A DNA stretch of 64,000 bases from Caulobacteraceae bacterium. Lineage in GTDB: Bacteria; Pseudomonadota; Alphaproteobacteria; Caulobacterales; Aquidulcibacteraceae. Below the pieces are notes generated by a model that searched no databases, was not told the DNA's origin, and saw only the letters and a program-made list of their open reading frames with translations. The stretch lies in contig JADJCG010000002.1 in assembly GCA_016703335.1 (NCBI GenBank), positions 248,001 to 312,000 of the forward strand. Direction: 5' to 3'. The position numbers were made by a program, and so were the translations under genes. Shown one piece after another: positions 26,160 to 35,880 of this stretch (the first letter of the stretch is position 1; every line of letters starts with the position of its first letter).

Positions 26160-28390
26160 TTATTCGTTGCCGGTCGTGCCGCCGGTTGCTGGCGGTGCGT
26201 CAGTTGGGAAGCCGCGTGTGCGCAGCAATGCGTTCACGTCCGGATCGCGGCCGCGGAATTGGCGATAGGCTTCCGCGCGATCGGTCATGTTGCCTGGCGC
26301 GAGAATGATGTTGCGCATGTCGGCGGCGACCGTCGGATCGAACACGTTGCCGGTTTCCTCGAAGCGCTCCCAGGTGTCGGCGTCCATCGTCTCGGACCAG
26401 AGGTACGAATAATAGCCGGCCGAGTACGCATCGCTTGAGAACAAGTGACCGAACTGCGGCAAGCGGTGACGCATCGAGATTTCGTGCGGCATGCTGAGCG
26501 AGGTCAGTGTTTCACGCTCGAACGCATCGACGTCGGTCACCGGCGTTGCGCGGTTGTGCAGCGCCATGTCGACCAGGGCGGACGAGGAGATACTCAACCG
26601 TGGCGTAGCCCTGGTTGAAGGTCGAGGCGTTGTGAACGCGATCGACCAAAGCTTGCGGCATCGGCTGGCCGGTTTGGTAGTGGCGCGCGAACTGATCGAG
26701 GATCGGACGCGACAGCACCCAGTGCTCGTGCACTTGGCTTGGATATTCGACGTAGTCGCGCGGTACGTTGCCGAGACCCGGATAATCGACTTCCGACACC
26801 AAGTAGTGAATGGCGTGACCGAATTCGTGGAAGAGGGTTTCCGCGTCATCGAGCGAGATGAGCACAGGCTCACCTGGCGCGCCGCGCACGAAATTGTTGT
26901 TGTTCGACGCGATCGGTGTGATCTCCGTGCCGGTGAACGTTTCGTGCGAACGATACGTGTTCATCCAGGCGCCCGAACGCTTGCCGGCGCGGGCGAAGTA
27001 ATCGCCGTAGAAGAGGCCTTGGTATGAGCCGTCACGATCGGTGACTTCCCACACGCGGACGCTCGGCTCGAACACCGGCACGGTGCCGGTGATCTCGCGG
27101 AACGAGAGGCCATAGAGTTCGTGCGCCATGTATTGCGACGCTTCGATCATGTGGTTGAGCTCGAAGTACGGGCGGAGCTCATTCTGATCGAGATTGTAGC
27201 GGTCGCGGCGGACTTGTTCGGCGTAGTAATTGTAGTCCCACGGCTCGATCGTGATGTTGGCGTGCTGGCGATCGGCGATCGCTTGCATGTCGCGCACTTC
27301 TTCGTGCACGCGCGCAACAGCGGCCGGCCACACGCGCATCATCAGATCCTGAGCGCGCTCTGGCGTCTGCGCCATCGTGTCGGTCATGCGCAGATAGGCG
27401 TGGTTTTGGAAGCCGAGAATTTGCGCGCGTTCGGCGCGCAGGCGCAGAATGTCGGCGATCACTTGGTTGGTATCGTTCGCATCGCCGTTGTCGCCGCGGT
27501 TTTTGAACGCGGTGTAGACGCGCTGGCGCAGCGCGCGGTTCGACGAGAATTGCAAGAACGGGTCAACGCTTGAACGCGTATTGACGACAGCCCACTGACC
27601 GCGGTGACCACGCTCTTCAGCGGCGGTGGCAAGCTGCTGGACGATGTTCGGCGGCAAGCCGGCGAGGTCGCGGCGGTTGGTGATGAAGATCGCGGTGTTT
27701 TCGTCAGCGAGGAGGCGGCGGCCGAAATCGGCGTACTTGGAAGAGAGTTCTTCGTTGATGGCGCCGAGACGGGTTTGTTGCTCAGGCGTCGCGGCAGCGC
27801 CGGCGGTGACGAATTGGTCGCGACGGCGCTCAAGCAGGCGCAGTTGGTGCGCGTTGAGACCGAGGCGTGGCGCGGCGCTGATAGAGATCGTCGATCCTGT
27901 TATAGAGCGCGCGGTTAAAGGTGATTGCGTTGTACGCACCCGTAAGGCGCGGCGACCATTCAGCTTCGACGTTCTGGATGGCTTCGTTGCTCATGTTGTC
28001 GGTCATCACACCGAAGATCGTGGTAGCGCGATCAAGGTGACGGCCGGCGCCTTCAAGCGCCGCAATCGTGTTTTCGAAAGTCGGGCGTTCTGGATTGTTG
28101 GCGATGACCGCGTCTCAGCTTCTTGGAGTTGAATGCCGAGATTGAGCGCGGGACCGACGAGTTCAGCGCGCGCTTGATCCCATGGCGGCACGCCGCCGTG
28201 CGGGCCGGTCCACGGCTTCAGCAGCGGATCTTGGTTGGCTTGCGCGGTGAGGCGGGTCACGTCGGCTTGAGCCTGTTGATAAGCCGCGGCGTCGCCGAAG
28301 CTGGTGGCGGATGATTGCGCGCCGGTGGTGGCGCACGCGGCGAGCATAGGCACGCTCATGGCAAGACAAACCGCAAGAAGCTGCTTTCAT
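26160..28390 (-). pseudogene. M3 family metallopeptidase (Dcp-like), multiply frameshifted
   Basis: The assembled protein is an exported peptidyl-dipeptidase/oligopeptidase. The zinc site HEFGHAIH and the segments YQGLFYGDYFARAGKRSGAW and SAGYYSYLWSETMDAD are M3 hallmarks. Frame changes occur near 26580, between 27900 and 28120, and at the start, where ATGAAAGCAG should read with two more A bases (28385-28387 region) to give the signal LAVCLAMSVPMLAAC. At least four indels separate the pieces. Other long genes nearby are intact, so local sequence quality or true decay must be resolved. It ends at the shared terminator. Confidence 0.8.
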
Positions 28391-28596
28391 GGAACCCCCA
28401 AAGGATACGCCGCGGGCGCATCGAGCGCTCGCGGACCGAGTTGGGCGCGAGTTTGGCCGGTACGGCCCTACGGTAGCAAGGGCGGTGGATAAGCGGCGGA
28501 CGAGACGCCGCGGTTTTGCGATGAACGACGGCTGGGCTATCGGCGCCTTCGGTGGGCTGCTACCAAGGCTGCTTCGAGTTCCAGGGAGGACGCTTC

Positions 28597-29259
28597 ATGC
28601 GCCGTGCAATTTTGGCTGTTGTTTCCGTGTGTGCGCTGGCGGCGTGCAACCCGTCCACGCCAGCGGGCCAAAGCGCTGACAATGGCGGCGGCGGAGCGTT
28701 CCCGAATCTGACCAACAGCGCTTATCGTGCCGAAGCCACGCTCTCGAATGCTGAGGGCCAATCGATGCCGGTGGTGATGGTGCGCGACGGCAGCAATATG
28801 CGTATGGAGTTTAACGCCGACGGCGCTGCTTCAACGTTCATTTCCAATGCTCAGACGGGTGAGAGCTACGTCATCTCCACGCAGGGCGGCCGCACGATGG
28901 CGATTCGCGCCAGCGGTATGACGGACAGCATCACCGATCCAACTAGCAATTGGCAAAACCAACTCGCTGACCAGAACGCGACCCGCACCGGCAATTGCTC
29001 AGTCGCCGGCGAAAACGGCGCCGAGTGGACCAAAACTACCGCCGAGGATGGCACCGATACGGTGTGCGTAACCGAGGATGGAATCATCCTGCGGGCAACC
29101 GATGACGGCCGGGTTGTCTGGGAAACAACTAGCGTCCAGCGCGGTCCTCAGAGTGCCGCGCAATTTGCGCTGCCAGAGGGTGTTCAGGTGATGGATTTGG
29201 GCAACATGGGCGCTGCGATGAATCAAGCCCTAGAGGCTGCTAAGCAGCGGGGCCACTAG
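28597..29259 (+). CDS. Hypothetical lipoprotein
   Basis: A 220-residue protein from ATG 28597 (GGGAGG upstream). The signal MRRAILAVVSVCALAACN has lipobox LAAC, followed by a Gly/Ser linker. The mature domain has regularly spaced beta strands (AYRAEATLSNAEGQSMPVVM, NMRMEFNADGAASTFISN) like a LolA/LolB-type or DUF4412-like fold, with a cysteine pair (TGNCS, TVCVT). Function unknown. Confidence 0.65.
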   Translation: MRRAILAVVSVCALAACNPSTPAGQSADNGGGGAFPNLTNSAYRAEATLSNAEGQSMPVVMVRDGSNMRMEFNADGAASTFISNAQTGESYVISTQGGRTMAIRASGMTDSITDPTSNWQNQLADQNATRTGNCSVAGENGAEWTKTTAEDGTDTVCVTEDGIILRATDDGRVVWETTSVQRGPQSAAQFALPEGVQVMDLGNMGAAMNQALEAAKQRGH

Positions 29260-29287
29260 GCCTTTTCTTCTCTGCCGCGAGGCCGCT

Positions 29288-29313
29288 CTTGTGGCGCCGT
29301 AAGGCGCCGCAAG
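29288..29313 (+). terminator. Putative hairpin downstream of the lipoprotein gene
   Basis: Arms CTTGTGGCGCC and GGCGCCGCAAG with loop GTAA pair at ten of eleven positions (a tetraloop hairpin) 28 bases after the stop. There is no U-tract, so it could be a stabiliser rather than a terminator. Confidence 0.35.
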
Positions 29314-29378
29314 CCGTTGTGCACGGCCCTGCGGCAGGCTATGGCTCATCCCTTCGCGCGGGGACTGACGGACGCTAA

Positions 29379-30494
29379 ATGGTTAATTTTGCAGTAGCTG
29401 CAGCGATCGCGCCCGACTTGGCGTCCCGCGTCATGCGGCTGCTTCCGCGCGAATTCCAAGACGCGTTCGTGCAAGCGCCCGACGTCTTCATGTTCTTCTC
29501 GTCGATCTTCCTTGCCGCGGTGCTCGTCGCCGCGTTCTGGATGCTCACCGGCATGGGCAAGGCGAGCTCGATGGCGCGCATGGCGCTGCGCGGGCAGGCG
29601 CTGAAGCGTTCGAAGGATCACCGCGCGCTGGTGCTCATCGCCGAAATCGAAGGCGGCGGCTCCTTGCTGCGCCAGGAGATGAAGGAAGCGATCGAAGACA
29701 ATTTCGGCATGTTCTCGTTCGAGCAGGACGTGCAGGTCGATCTCTTCCCGATCAAACTGAAAACCGTTTCGCCGCGCGCGCATCCTGAAACGCGTCGCCG
29801 CATTGCTGTTGAAGCTGGTGAGGCGCTCGAGCGTTCAGCTGCGGACGTCATCGTCTGGGGCAAGCGCAACATGCTCGGCAAGATCGAGCTCCGCATCACG
29901 ACGCTGCCTGGCTACGGCCGCACACATGAAGTGCAGGACTTCTCGCTCGGCTGGAAAGTCGGACGTCCGGATGAAGCGGTGCAGCGCGCGCTCGCGTTCG
30001 CGCTGGCGCGCAAGGCGCGTCCGGTTCTGCACCGACCGCAGGATTACAAGCCTGAGCGTCTGCAGCCGATCGTCGAAGGGCTCGACAAGCTCGTTGATCT
30101 GCGCCCGGTCGAGATCAGCGAAAATCTCTATCTCGATATTCTCTCTGACTTCGCTTCGGGCGCCCTGAGCCTTGGTGAACGTGGTGGTCACATCAAGTGG
30201 CTGTCGAAGGCGCTTGATGCGCGTCAGCGCTATCTTGATGCGGTGGATCGCACCACGGATCCGATTTCGTGGGGCTCGGCACAGCAGGAAATTGGCCGTG
30301 CATTGACGGCTTTGGGCGAACGCGAAGGCGCGCGCGACAAGCTGGAAGAGGGCGCCTCGCGCCTGCGTCTGGCTATGGATGCGCTGCGTTCAACCGACTC
30401 GCTGCAACAAGCCGAAGTGGCGCTGCGCGCGCTGCAACGCGCGGAGCAAACGCTGCAGCAACGCCGCCGCGTCGGCCTGCGCTGGCCGGGCTAA
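29379..30494 (+). CDS. Membrane-anchored helical-repeat protein of unknown function
   Basis: A 371-residue protein with one transmembrane helix (FFSSIFLAAVLVAAFWMLTG, about residues 39-58), a basic juxtamembrane region and a cytoplasmic domain. The domain has a Rossmann-like part (ALVLIAEIEGGGSLLRQEMK, SAADVIVWGKRN) and a C-terminal run of helices (AQQEIGRALTALGEREGARD, LQQAEVALRALQRAEQTLQQ) resembling TPRs. It converges with the receiver gene by a four-base overlap. The family is not recognised. Confidence 0.65.
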   Translation: MVNFAVAAAIAPDLASRVMRLLPREFQDAFVQAPDVFMFFSSIFLAAVLVAAFWMLTGMGKASSMARMALRGQALKRSKDHRALVLIAEIEGGGSLLRQEMKEAIEDNFGMFSFEQDVQVDLFPIKLKTVSPRAHPETRRRIAVEAGEALERSAADVIVWGKRNMLGKIELRITTLPGYGRTHEVQDFSLGWKVGRPDEAVQRALAFALARKARPVLHRPQDYKPERLQPIVEGLDKLVDLRPVEISENLYLDILSDFASGALSLGERGGHIKWLSKALDARQRYLDAVDRTTDPISWGSAQQEIGRALTALGEREGARDKLEEGASRLRLAMDALRSTDSLQQAEVALRALQRAEQTLQQRRRVGLRWPG

Positions 30495-30889
30495 GCTTCA
30501 AGCTGTTTTTTACGTTTAGCGACGACGCTGTCGATCAGCGCCGCGAGTTCGCGCGCGCGGAACGGCTTGATCAGCGTCGCGTCGGCGCCGAGTTCGCGCG
30601 CAACGTCAGCGGTGTTGCGTCCGTCAAGCACAGCCGCGCCCGAGATGGCGATGATCGGAATGTCCGGCCAACGCGCGTGCGCTTCAGGAATGAATTGCGC
30701 GCCGCCTGTACCAGGCATGTTCATGTCGGTGATGATGGCGTGGATGAGTTCGCGACTCGCAATGTCGAATCCAGCTGCGGCGCCTGGGGCTGTGATCACG
30801 TCGAAGCCTGCATCGCCGAGGCCAAGCGCCATGGCGTCGCGGACGAAGATGTCATCGTCGATCAAACAAATTCGAGCACGTGCAGTCAT
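30491..30889 (-). CDS. Single-domain response regulator (receiver)
   Basis: A 132-residue receiver domain without an output domain, like CheY or DivK. The acidic pocket is D11/D12, the phosphoacceptor is D55 in IITDMNMPG, the switch Ser is in AISGAAV, and the conserved lysine is K108 in LIKPF. It presumably passes phosphoryl groups between a histidine kinase elsewhere and a partner. No kinase gene is in the window. Confidence 0.92.
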   Translation of the reverse strand: MTARARICLIDDDIFVRDAMALGLGDAGFDVITAPGAAAGFDIASRELIHAIITDMNMPGTGGAQFIPEAHARWPDIPIIAISGAAVLDGRNTADVARELGADATLIKPFRARELAALIDSVVAKRKKQLEA

Positions 30890-31292
30890 CGGATGGCGGA
30901 GTTCGTCTCGCTGCTAATGCAGTGACGGTTATCACGCCGCTATTCATTTTGTATTCTCTTTATTTCCTTTGAGGAAATGCCGTGCGAGGTCAGGAATTGG
31001 TCGCGCTTTGACTGTGCGATTTTTAGGGCCGGCCGCAATGTCGTTGGGGGATGGGGCGGACGTGAGGCCGCCCTGGGCAGTTCCTCCGACGAACGAGTGC
31101 GCGGGCTAAGCGCGCCGCCGAGATAGGCTGCATCGGTCGTCCGAGGTTGCACCTTATTGGATCGCCCGTTTTCAGACGCGCGTCCGGCCCGAAGGCCCAG
31201 TCCAATGATCGAGGGCCTCTTTCGTAAGGCACGCTGCACCGTCCGCAGGTTGCGCCCGGTCGCGGCGACAGCCATAACCCGGGCCGCCGGAT
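30890..31292. other. 403-base gene-free stretch before tRNA-Ser
   Basis: This interval contains only short frames without family features, ribosome sites or plausible codon use. It includes an AT-richer start (ATTCATTTTGTATTCTCTTT) and the promoter region of tRNA-Ser. No gene is supported. Confidence 0.5.
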
Positions 31293-31382
31293 GGACAGGT
31301 GGCCGAGTGGCTGAAGGCGCACGCTTGGAAAGCGTGTTTAGGTGCAAGCCTAACGAGGGTTCGAATCCCTCTCTGTCCGCCA
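31293..31382 (+). tRNA. tRNA-Ser (GGA), integration site of the downstream element
   Basis: A 90-base type II tRNA: acceptor GGACAG pairs with CTGTCC, D-arm GGCCGAGTGGCTGAAGGC, anticodon stem CACGC/GCGTG with loop TTGGAAA (anticodon GGA), long variable arm, TpsiC GGTTCGAATCC, discriminator G and encoded CCA. A tyrosine integrase starts 158 bases downstream, so its 3' end is probably the attachment site. Confidence 0.96.
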
Positions 31383-31483
31383 GCCTGCTTCAGCCTGATC
31401 CAAGCTGACACGCCAACCCAATTGAATTTGCTGCGATTTGTGGTTCAGGTGATATCGCCCGATATCGGTCCATCTCATCAAAC

Positions 31484-31534
31484 GTGGGGTATGTTTCGCA
31501 ACATACCCCACTTTGATTTCAACATACCCCACTT
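31484..31534. promoter_or_regulatory. Repeated operator-like sites directly upstream of the integrase
   Basis: A perfect inverted repeat, GTGGGGTATGTT (31484-31495) and AACATACCCCAC (31500-31511), is followed by a third copy. AACATACCCCACTT occurs at both 31500-31513 and 31521-31534, giving a 21-base period or two helical turns. It ends seven bases before the integrase start, as expected for an autoregulatory or excisionase binding array. Confidence 0.6.
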
Positions 31535-31540
31535 CGCATC

Positions 31541-32775
31541 ATGCCTCTTACAGAACCGCAGGTCCGAACGGCGAAGGCCGCCGCTAGCGCCTACAAACTC
31601 TACGACTCGAAGGTCTATTCCTGCTGGTCACGCCGAGCGGCGGAAAGATCTGGCGCTTTCGATTCAAGACCGCCGCCGGCAAAGAGAAGCTTCTTTCGTT
31701 TGGCTCCTATCCAAAGATCGGGCTCACGGCGGCGCGCAAAGAGCGCAATGCGGCGCTCGAGAAACTGCAGGCAGGCGCCGACCCCGCCGAAGAACGAGCC
31801 GCCGCGAAACGCGAACGCAAGCTTGCGAGCATTCACTCCTTCAAGGCGGTGGCCCAAGAGTGGCATCAATTGCATCTGCACGAATGGACGCCTGCTTACG
31901 CCAGGCAAATCATGAGCCGGCTGGAGGCCGATGTTTTCCCGTCGATCGGCGAGGCTGATGTGGCCGAGGTGAAGCCCGCTAAGATGCTTGAAGTCTTGAA
32001 GGCGGTTGAAGCGCGCGGCGTGCTTGAGACCAATCGGCGCTTGAAACAATATTGCTCGGCGATCTTCAGATACGGCATCGCCAGCCAATATTGCGAACAC
32101 GATCCGGCGGCGCCCCTTCGAGGCGCGCTGAAACCGCCGCCGCGTCCCAAGCACCACAAGGCGCTTGCCGCGGGCGAGGTCGGCGACTTCCTCATCCGCC
32201 TCGCCGCTTACGATGGCGAGGAGGAAACGCGCATCGCTATCAATCTGGCGCTGTTGATGGCGCCGCGCACGACGGAGTTGCGTGCAGCGCGCTGGGCGGA
32301 GTTCGAGGAGATGGAAGGCGATGAGGGGCTTTGGCGCGTTCCGGCTGAACGCATGAAGATGCATAGGCCGCACCTGGTGCCGTTGGCGCGCCAGACACGT
32401 ACATTGCTAGCGAGATTGAAGAACATCACCGGCAAGAGCGTCCACTTGTTTCCGGGCAACGCGCCCGAAGGCTTCATGTCCAACAACACGATGCTCTTTG
32501 CGCTCTATCGAATGGGTTTTCATGGCAGGACCACGACGCACGGATTCCGCCGACTGTTCTCTACGGAAGCGAACGAGAACGGTTGGAATGAAGATTGGGT
32601 CGAACGCCAACTCGCTCACGACGAGCGGAATAAGGCGCGCGCCGCGTACAATGCTGCGCAGTACCTAAAACAGCGCCGCGATATGATGCAGTGGTGGGCC
32701 GATCACTTGGATGGCTTGCATCAGGCCGAACTCGCCAAGCGCGAGGGAGGGAAAGGGGCTGACCAGCGCCTTTAG
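31541..32775 (+). CDS. Tyrosine integrase, DUF4102/P4 type, one frameshift
   Basis: This site-specific recombinase adjoins tRNA-Ser. The first frame, MPLTEPQVRTAKAAASAYKL, is the Arm-DNA-binding start. A missing G in AAGGTCTATTC near 31612 shifts it from the rest (LFLLVTPSGGKIWRFRF onward). The catalytic part has the first Arg in APRTTELRAARW, HGFRR (HxxR) and the Tyr nucleophile in KARAAYNAAQYL. Core-binding and catalytic domains are complete. With the frame corrected the protein is about 410 residues, the usual length for P4-like integrases. Confidence 0.88.
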
Positions 32776-32784
32776 TCGGTTATA

Positions 32785-32866
32785 CCTAGTTTATCTGCGT
32801 CTGAGGTAAACTTGTTACATCAGGATGGGGCTGTAGTAAGTTTACCAGGAATCTAGATAAACTAGG
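32785..32866. repeat. 82-base nested palindrome behind the integrase
   Basis: Outer arms CCTAGTTTATCT (32785-32796) and AGATAAACTAGG (32855-32866) are perfect. Inner arms GGTAAACTTGTTAC (32805-32818) and GTAGTAAGTTTACC (32833-32846) pair at twelve of fourteen positions. The two gaps are both eight bases, so the array is symmetric. All four arms share a core resembling AGTTTAYC in alternating orientation. The region is AT-rich compared with its surroundings and immediately precedes the AAA ATPase gene. Confidence 0.7.
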
Positions 32867-32889
32867 CTTAGGTCGATAAAGGTAGGAAA

Positions 32890-34144
32890 TTGGACCCCAC
32901 CCGCAATCCATTTACCCCAAGCGCCGGACGCCAGCCGCCCCGAGCTGGCCGGCCGGGAGGGCGTGCTTGAGCGGGCCGAGATCACGCTGCGGCGGGTCAA
33001 GGGCGGACGGCACGATCGCAGTGCTCTTCTGATCGGCCTGCGGGGCGTTGGAAAGACAGTTCTTCTCAACCGTATTTTCGAGATGGCTGAGAATGAGGCC
33101 TATCAAACAGCCTACTTGGAAGCGCCGGAGAACAAATCTCTCGCGGAGATCCTGGCGCCGCCGCTGCGCCAAATTCTGCTGCGGCTGGATCTGCGCAAAG
33201 GCGCCGCCGACAAAGTGCAAAAAGCAATCGGCGCGCTCCGCGCCTTCGCGTCGGTCTTCGAAATCAAGATTGGCGATATTGGCGTCGGTATCAAAACCGC
33301 AGGCACGGCCGACAGCGGCGCTTTGGCAGCGGACATCACCGATCTTCTGGTCGCCGTCGGAGAAGCTGCGCGCGAGAAGGACGCGGCGGTCGCCATCTTC
33401 ATCGACGAACTTCAATATGTCGGCGCTGACGAACTGGCGGCGCTTATCGCGGCGCTCCACCGGGTAAGCCAGCTCGACTTACCGCTGCTTCTCTTCGGCG
33501 CGGGGCTGCCGCAGCTGCACGCCATCATCGGCGACGCCAAATCATACGCCGAGCGGCTCTTTCATTTCGAATCCATCAGCGCACTCCCGGAAAAAGACGC
33601 CATCGCCGCCATCAAGAAGCCGATCGAAGAAGAGGGCGAGAAGATTGATCCCGATGCGTTGCGGTCGATCCTGCATCTGACCAAAGGCTACCCGTTCTTC
33701 CTGCAGCAATGGGGCAAACATGCTTGGAACGCGGCCGATCATTCGCCCATCGCCAATGACGACGTACGCGCCGCGACGCCGGGTGCGATCGCCGAACTCG
33801 ATGACGGTTTCTTCAGAGTGCGGATGGAGCGGCTCTCACCCTCCGAAAAGAAGTATCTCCGCGCCATGGCCGAACTCGGCCCCGGACCTCACGCGTCCGG
33901 CGACGTGGCCGCAAAGCTCGGCCGCAAAGTGGAAAGCGTCGGCCCGGTGCGCTCCAAGATTATTGCAAAGGGCGTGGCCTACACGCCGACCTACGGCGAC
34001 ATCGCCTTTACGGTGCCGATGTTCGATGAATACTTGAAACGCGAAATTCCGAAATTCCTACAAGATCCGCCGAAGAAGGTCGGCGCAAGCAAAGGGACGC
34101 GCAAAAGCAAAAGCGCGCCGGCAAAGAAGCGCAAGACAAAGTGA
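32890..34144 (+). CDS. AAA ATPase (STAND/Orc-like) with early frameshift
   Basis: A P-loop ATPase of about 417 residues. The start TTG 32890 (after GGTAGGAAA) gives DPTRNPFTPSAGRQPP; then CCCC at 32938-32941 should be CCC to enter ELAGREGVLERAEITLRRVK. Walker A is LIGLRGVGKTVLLNR, Walker B is VAIFIDELQYV, and a sensor segment is LLFGAGLPQL. A winged-helix-like end (GPGPHASGDVAAKLGRKVES) and a Lys-rich tail follow. Similar ATPases are common on mobile elements. The partner is possibly the small membrane protein downstream; function unknown. Confidence 0.8.
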
Positions 34145-34153
34145 GCGCGACCC

Positions 34154-34414
34154 ATGCTCGAAATAATCGTCACCATCGCCTTGGTTTTGCTTTTGATCCT
34201 CCTGTTCATCGGACTAAGCGTGACGGCGCTACTGCTGATGCTGTACGGGCCAGGCGCCGCAACCGGGTTTGCGGCGGCTCTGTCGGCGCACCGGCTTGGC
34301 GTCGATCCGCTCGGGGCGCTCGCGATCGGGCTCTTGACCTTCATGGCAGTGACTGCGTTGACGCGGATGATGATCCGCGCCGCGATACGTGGCGTTCGAA
34401 ATTTGCTGACCTGA
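34154..34414 (+). CDS. Small membrane protein
   Basis: An 86-residue protein from ATG 34154, nine bases after the ATPase stop. There are two strong membrane helices at the N-terminus (LEIIVTIALVLLLILLFIGL and beyond) and a third hydrophobic helix (LGALAIGLLTFMAVTAL), with a basic end. Its close spacing suggests an operon with the ATPase. Family unknown. Confidence 0.6.
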   Translation: MLEIIVTIALVLLLILLFIGLSVTALLLMLYGPGAATGFAAALSAHRLGVDPLGALAIGLLTFMAVTALTRMMIRAAIRGVRNLLT

Positions 34415-34446
34415 TTGCGCACTGAGCCTTTGGGCCCGCGCAACCA

Positions 34447-35652
34447 CTACAATCCGAGCCCGAACGGGAAGCGAGCCTCTTTGCGGCCTGGCGCTGCAAG
34501 CGATCGCGTTGCCTCCTGCGCGCGCGCCTGCATAAGCGATTTACGAATATCGAGGTGGAGTTCCATCGCCTTTAGCGCCTCGCGCCAGCCAGCCTCGAAA
34601 CGGAAGATATTGCGCCGCACCTCCTGCGCCAGCCCAAGGTTCTTCAGCTCTCGCGCGCGCGCCTTCAGGGCATCGGTAATGTCCGGCGAGCCGTTCGGCG
34701 CGCGAAGCTCCGCCAAACGGATCGTCCGCCTTTCGTCGAGTTGAGCGGCGATCAGTGTATCAAGCCGTGTCGGCGCATGCGCGAGCGCCTCGCGCTGAAG
34801 TGCTTTGCGCGCATCATCCCGCGTCCGCTGGCCCAGCCGGGCGGTCGCCGCATCACGGGCGGCGTTGCGGAAGCCGTGCTGGACAAACTCTCGGGGGATC
34901 ACGAGATCGCGCCCGTCATCGCGCACGCCGCGGAGGACGATGTGCGTGTGAGGGTTATCGGTGTCGAAATGGTCTACGGCGAACCATTCGAGCCGGGTGC
35001 CGAGCGCGGTTTCAGCGCGATCCATGACCTCGCGCGTATAGGCGCGCAGGTCGCCAATACGGCCGCCATTCTCTGCCGACAGAATGATCCGGAAGTGGCG
35101 TTTGTCTGACTCCGCCCAACGTCCGGCGAGGCGGGCGCCGCTCACGCTGTCGTTCGCGCCATCGTAAAAGACCCAATGCTCTTGGCGCGGAGGTTGGCGG
35201 CGATCGTCTTCGCCGCGCGCCTGGGCGCCGTCTCGTTCCGTCTCAGCTTTGGAGAGTGATATCTCTTCGCCCCTCGATGCGGAATCGCGCGCGATATAGC
35301 GTGCGTGAGCCTTGAGCGCCGCGCCGCCGCCTTTGGCGTGCGCGAAGTAATGAAGCTTGACCACCGCTCTTTGACGGCCATCGAACGGGAACGCGGTATG
35401 CGGCGCGCGTTTTCGAGCCAACGCTTTCGCCAGTGCGCGAGAGCTGCCGATCCGCTTCTGCAAGCCCGCCGACAAGCTGTCGCTGCTCGCGCCGCGGCGC
35501 GGGCCGCCCTCGTGACGACCGATGAGACTCTCTGCATCAAGGGGACGGGCGATGCGCAAGCGCGAACCGGGCGTGATCACATCTTTGCCCAGCGCTCCGC
35601 GAAGCAGCTTGCTGGTGCGGAAGCGTTCGTTGCTGGTCGGAGGCTGTGGCAT
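34447..35652 (-). CDS. VirD2-type relaxase with DUF3363-like start, short
   Basis: This mobilization nuclease nicks DNA at an origin of transfer. The HUH motif is visible as DHFDTDNPHTHIVLRG, with upstream KGGGAALKAHARYIARDSAS and RHFRIILSAENGGRIGD. The chosen ATG 35652 gives 401 residues; the frame is open to 35718. Related relaxase/DUF3363 proteins are often 550-700 residues, so this copy may lack its C-terminal part. It points away from the ATPase, and no type IV secretion genes are present. A minimal mobilization function is the best reading. Confidence 0.75.
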   Translation of the reverse strand: MPQPPTSNERFRTSKLLRGALGKDVITPGSRLRIARPLDAESLIGRHEGGPRRGASSDSLSAGLQKRIGSSRALAKALARKRAPHTAFPFDGRQRAVVKLHYFAHAKGGGAALKAHARYIARDSASRGEEISLSKAETERDGAQARGEDDRRQPPRQEHWVFYDGANDSVSGARLAGRWAESDKRHFRIILSAENGGRIGDLRAYTREVMDRAETALGTRLEWFAVDHFDTDNPHTHIVLRGVRDDGRDLVIPREFVQHGFRNAARDAATARLGQRTRDDARKALQREALAHAPTRLDTLIAAQLDERRTIRLAELRAPNGSPDITDALKARARELKNLGLAQEVRRNIFRFEAGWREALKAMELHLDIRKSLMQARAQEATRSLAAPGRKEARFPFGLGL

Positions 35653-35880
35653 GCGCACAAATCCGAGTGGTGAGGTGCAAGTGGGGTGCAGGTAAGGTGT
35701 CCCGCACCCTGCGATCATGCTTCACACCTTGTGTTTGTGCGAGACATTTCAAGTGCGTGGCGAAAGAAGTGACTCACCCTTTATCTAGCCATCACCCACA
35801 CTTTTTCACACGCAGCCAACATCGCTGTCGCAGGTCGTCTCAAGTGATGTTGCATTAAGACGTGAGTTCTACGCCAATCG
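35653..35880. promoter_or_regulatory. Intergenic region upstream of the relaxase, possible oriT
   Basis: No gene is seen in these 228 bases. There is an inverted repeat GGGTGC (35684-35689) and GCACCC (35704-35709), and nearby reiterated GGTGCA/GGTG units (GAGGTGCAAGTGGGGTGCAG). This position and structure would suit an origin of transfer or promoter, but the nick site cannot be identified. Confidence 0.3.

Noticed and set aside
31383..31483. Duplicate attachment site directly after tRNA-Ser
   Set aside because: No repeat of the tRNA 3' end is present there; GATATCGCCCGATATCG is a short local repeat unrelated to the tRNA.
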